This document shows positions 61,732 through 64,000 of a stretch of 64,000 nt of DNA, piece after piece. Numbering within the stretch: the first letter of the stretch is position 1; each line of letters begins with the position of its first letter. The DNA is from Microbacterium hydrocarbonoxydans (GTDB taxonomy: Bacteria; Actinomycetota; Actinomycetes; Actinomycetales; Microbacteriaceae): the NCBI RefSeq assembly GCF_011752045.1, contig NZ_JAAKXW010000001.1, positions 744,001 through 808,000 of the forward strand, read 5' to 3'. The position numbers were made by a program, and so were the translations under genes. The notes beneath the pieces were generated by a model. The model ran no database searches. It worked only from the letters and a program-made list of their open reading frames with translations, and was not told the origin of the DNA.

Positions 61732-63894
61732 TCACAGATACTGAGCCGTGCGGTGCGCCAGCACCGTGAGCTCGACGCGGCTGCGCACGTCGAGCTTGGC
61801 GAACGCACGACCGAGGTGCACCTCGACCGTCCGTACCGAGACGTTCAGCGCCTCGCCGATCTCCCGGTTCGGCGCCCCTCTGGCGGCGAGCATCGCCACC
61901 TCCAGCTCGCGCGCGGTCAGCACCGCCTCCCAGGCGCGACGACACGACGTCAAGGGGCTCGCGCTCCGCTCCGTCCCTCCCGCCGCGTCCTCGAGCTTCT
62001 CCAGCCGTGCGGAGATCGCGGACGCCCAGGCGTCGGCGCCCGCGACCTCGAACAGACGACGCGCGGTCCGCAGGTGCTCCGCGCCCAGCGCGTGCTCCTC
62101 CCGGATCACGGATCGGATGCCGAGCATCGCCTCGACGCGCCCCCGCGCGAAGGGTGACGCGAGCGCGCGTGCGGCCTCGCCGATGCCGGGGCCCTCCACG
62201 CGCCACCGCGCATCCGGCGTCGTGGCGACGCGCGCACAGAGCCGCTGGGCGAGGGCGATCTCGGGCGGTCCGATCCGCCGCACCGGCTCCGGGTCGCCGG
62301 ACATCACGGCGACCTCGTCGAGGTCGGGCACGGCGAAGGCCGGCTGCGGCGCACCGCGATCGGTCCAGAGCTGCAGGAACGAGGACGCCTCGTCGAAAGA
62401 TCCGCCGAGATACGCCTCGATGCCCCGATCGACGAGCTGGTCGATCCTCGCGGGCGCGGGGAGCGCGGCGGTGAGGGCGAGCGCGAAGGGGCCGAGGCGA
62501 CCCAGCACGGCCAGGTCCAGCCTGCGGACGAGGACGACGCCGAGTCCGTCGAACGGGAGAGCGATGGGCAGGGAGACCGCGGCGCGCAGCAGGCACCTCC
62601 GCGCCTCCCCCAGGTCGCCGCGCCAGACCAGCAGGAGGGCCTCGGCGATCGCGCGGTACGCCTTCACGAGCGGGCTGAACTCGAAGCCGGCCACGAACGG
62701 GTCGCTCTCGGACTCGATCCCCGAGTCCGCCAGGGCCAGGTGACGGAGTCCCCGATCGACGTCCCCGCCCATCGCGGCGCGCAGCGCCTGGAGCATCCCG
62801 CCGGTCAGCGGCCCCGTGCCAGTGGCATCCTCCTGCTCGCTCTCCCCGGCGATCAGCCAGGCCAGCGCGACGACGGGATCGCGCAGCTCGCGCTCGGCGC
62901 CGACCCTGGCACACCCCTCGCGGAGAGCCTCGAGCCACGTGCGCATGCCGCGCCGCTCGCCGCGTTCGGCGCAGAGGACCGCGCCGAACGCCGCAGCGCG
63001 CGCCCACGAGTACCAGTCCTCAGGGTCGTCGCTGCGGGGGCGAAGCGATCCCGGTTCGATGTCGGGAACCGCGCCCTGCAGATGCGCTTGAGCGACGATC
63101 AGGCCGCCCAGCCCCTGGAGGCGGTAGCGCTCGGCGCCCTCAGGGAACAGGCTGCCGAGCCAGGCCACGGCCTCCGCGGCGTACCCGGCGGCGATCGACG
63201 TCACGCCTGCCACCAGCCTCGCCTCGTCGCGGTCGACTCCTGCCGCATGCGCGGCCGCCTCGGCCGAGAGGAGGAGCGCCCGGTCCTGATGCCCCGCCTC
63301 CGACAGCTCCCGGGCGATCCTGGTGAGCTCCGGCGCCGCGGCCGGCAGGCCGTGCAGCGACGCCCTGGCTCGATGCCAGTCGGCGCTGACGCGGTCATCG
63401 CGGTCGGCGAAGACGGCGGCCAGCCGCCTGTGGACGGCGGACTCGTCGGCCGCAGGCGCCTCGGCACGGAGCCACACGGCGAGGAGCGGGTCGCGGAACC
63501 GCACGCGGCCGGCCCTGACCACGAGATGCTCACCGGCGCCGCTCGCGACGATCTCTGCGGCCACCCGCCCGTCGAACGCGATCAGCGGGTCGAGGTCGTC
63601 GTCGAGGCGCACCGCCACGGCGAGCAGCAGGTCACGGTCGCGGACGGACAGCTCGAGGCTGTCGTAGCGAACCTCGATCGAGGCGACCATCGGCAGCGGT
63701 GAGGGCAGCGGACGCAGCCCCTGACGCTGCGCGAAATCGAGCCGTGCGGCGACGTCGCGGATGGTGATCGGGTCGCCGTTCAGCTCCGCGTGCAGTCGGG
63801 CGACCACGTGCGGCGCACAGCTCACGTCCTGCGCGAGCAGTGCTTCCACCGTCGAGGCGAGCACCTCCGGTGCCGCTGCCTGCGCTCCGTGCAC
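61732..63894 (-). CDS. LuxR-family regulator lacking the P-loop half of its STAND ATPase
   Basis: This protein of about 720 residues ends in a LuxR helix-turn-helix (LTARELEVAMLAARGAPNREIG, then VSVRTVEVHLGRAFAKLDVRSR). The long helical middle is TPR-like. The first 80 residues correspond to the end of the ATPase of large LuxR/STAND regulators (LDFAQRQGLRPLPSPLPM), but there is no Walker A or B. In-frame sequence runs back only to a TAA at 63952-63954, so the nucleotide-binding part is absent. The start (GTG 63894) is uncertain, with no good ribosome binding site. It is convergent with mutY (7 nt between stops). Confidence 0.75.
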   Translation of the reverse strand: MHGAQAAAPEVLASTVEALLAQDVSCAPHVVARLHAELNGDPITIRDVAARLDFAQRQGLRPLPSPLPMVASIEVRYDSLELSVRDRDLLLAVAVRLDDDLDPLIAFDGRVAAEIVASGAGEHLVVRAGRVRFRDPLLAVWLRAEAPAADESAVHRRLAAVFADRDDRVSADWHRARASLHGLPAAAPELTRIARELSEAGHQDRALLLSAEAAAHAAGVDRDEARLVAGVTSIAAGYAAEAVAWLGSLFPEGAERYRLQGLGGLIVAQAHLQGAVPDIEPGSLRPRSDDPEDWYSWARAAAFGAVLCAERGERRGMRTWLEALREGCARVGAERELRDPVVALAWLIAGESEQEDATGTGPLTGGMLQALRAAMGGDVDRGLRHLALADSGIESESDPFVAGFEFSPLVKAYRAIAEALLLVWRGDLGEARRCLLRAAVSLPIALPFDGLGVVLVRRLDLAVLGRLGPFALALTAALPAPARIDQLVDRGIEAYLGGSFDEASSFLQLWTDRGAPQPAFAVPDLDEVAVMSGDPEPVRRIGPPEIALAQRLCARVATTPDARWRVEGPGIGEAARALASPFARGRVEAMLGIRSVIREEHALGAEHLRTARRLFEVAGADAWASAISARLEKLEDAAGGTERSASPLTSCRRAWEAVLTARELEVAMLAARGAPNREIGEALNVSVRTVEVHLGRAFAKLDVRSRVELTVLAHRTAQYL

Positions 63895-63976
63895 ACTCCA
63901 GACGTCGATGCTGATCCCCCCAGCCGCGAGACGCTTCTCGCTGTGCAGAGATTAGCAAACGGCGACCTCGGAGGGT

Positions 63977-64000
63977 TCAGTCCTCGATGTCGTCGTCGTG
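63977..64000 (-). CDS. C-terminal end of an acidic protein, cut by window
   Basis: The last 24 bases read on the minus strand as HDDDIED followed by TGA. This could be the end of a gene entering the window; in other actinobacteria clpC is found near mutY, but seven residues cannot identify it. Low confidence. Confidence 0.3.
   Translation of the reverse strand, partial: HDDDIED

Overview
The window is high-GC DNA with dense, often 1-4 nt overlapping genes. The content (pgsA-ftsK next to rnj-dapA, thyA-dfrA, a DUF5302 protein, CE1758/CE1759 flavoenzymes, an Actino-pnp-type leader, many leaderless -10 boxes) points to an actinobacterium of the Microbacteriaceae, most likely Microbacterium or a close relative. 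This assignment rests on protein character and gene order, not on a search. I see no tRNA or rRNA gene, insertion sequence, prophage or CRISPR array.

Layout. 1-9 kb is core housekeeping on the minus strand: cinA (cut by the window edge), pgsA, ftsK, a GNAT acetyltransferase, RNase J, dapA, an SDR, dihydrofolate reductase and thymidylate synthase. 9-10.6 kb on the plus strand is a small thiol-redox group (membrane thioredoxin-like protein, DUF4395, OsmC). 10.6-16.2 kb on the minus strand has a TPR-like protein, dapB, a histidine phosphatase, an aldo/keto reductase-like protein that lacks its catalytic tetrad, and pnp with a structured leader. 16.3-18.2 kb is a glycosyltransferase fused to an SGNH hydrolase, divergent from a DedA protein. 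19-23 kb is a C4-dicarboxylate carrier divergent from a DcuS/DcuR-type two-component system. 23-27 kb holds redox enzymes, including a luciferase-like monooxygenase with its FMN reductase.

27-40 kb is the most accessory-looking part. A 2-oxoglutarate/Fe oxygenase faces a GntR regulator and an amidohydrolase. Divergent from these is a seven-gene operon: DppC-like permease, binding lipoprotein, DppB-like permease, two ATPases, a cytosine-deaminase-like amidohydrolase and a CynX-type MFS carrier. Repeated TGG-N4-CCA palindromes lie in the shared control region. I read this as a regulated uptake and deamination pathway for a small nitrogen compound; the substrate is unknown.

40-64 kb returns to mostly core genes: rpsO (unlinked from pnp), an MFS exporter behind a tiny leaderless ORF, YceI, FKBP, a PrsW protease, an FAH-family enzyme, aspartase, a phosphodiesterase, TetR, a Pit phosphate transporter with a Pho-box-like repeat, oligopeptidase B, an AbiEi/DUF559 endonuclease-like gene flanked by related palindromic repeats, 6-phosphofructokinase, a SNF2 helicase behind a LexA-type box, ribF, truB, mutY and a LuxR regulator lacking the P-loop part of its ATPase. 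No gene-free stretch exceeds 300 bases; the longest (about 290 bases, upstream of pnp) is filled by the pnp leader and promoter.
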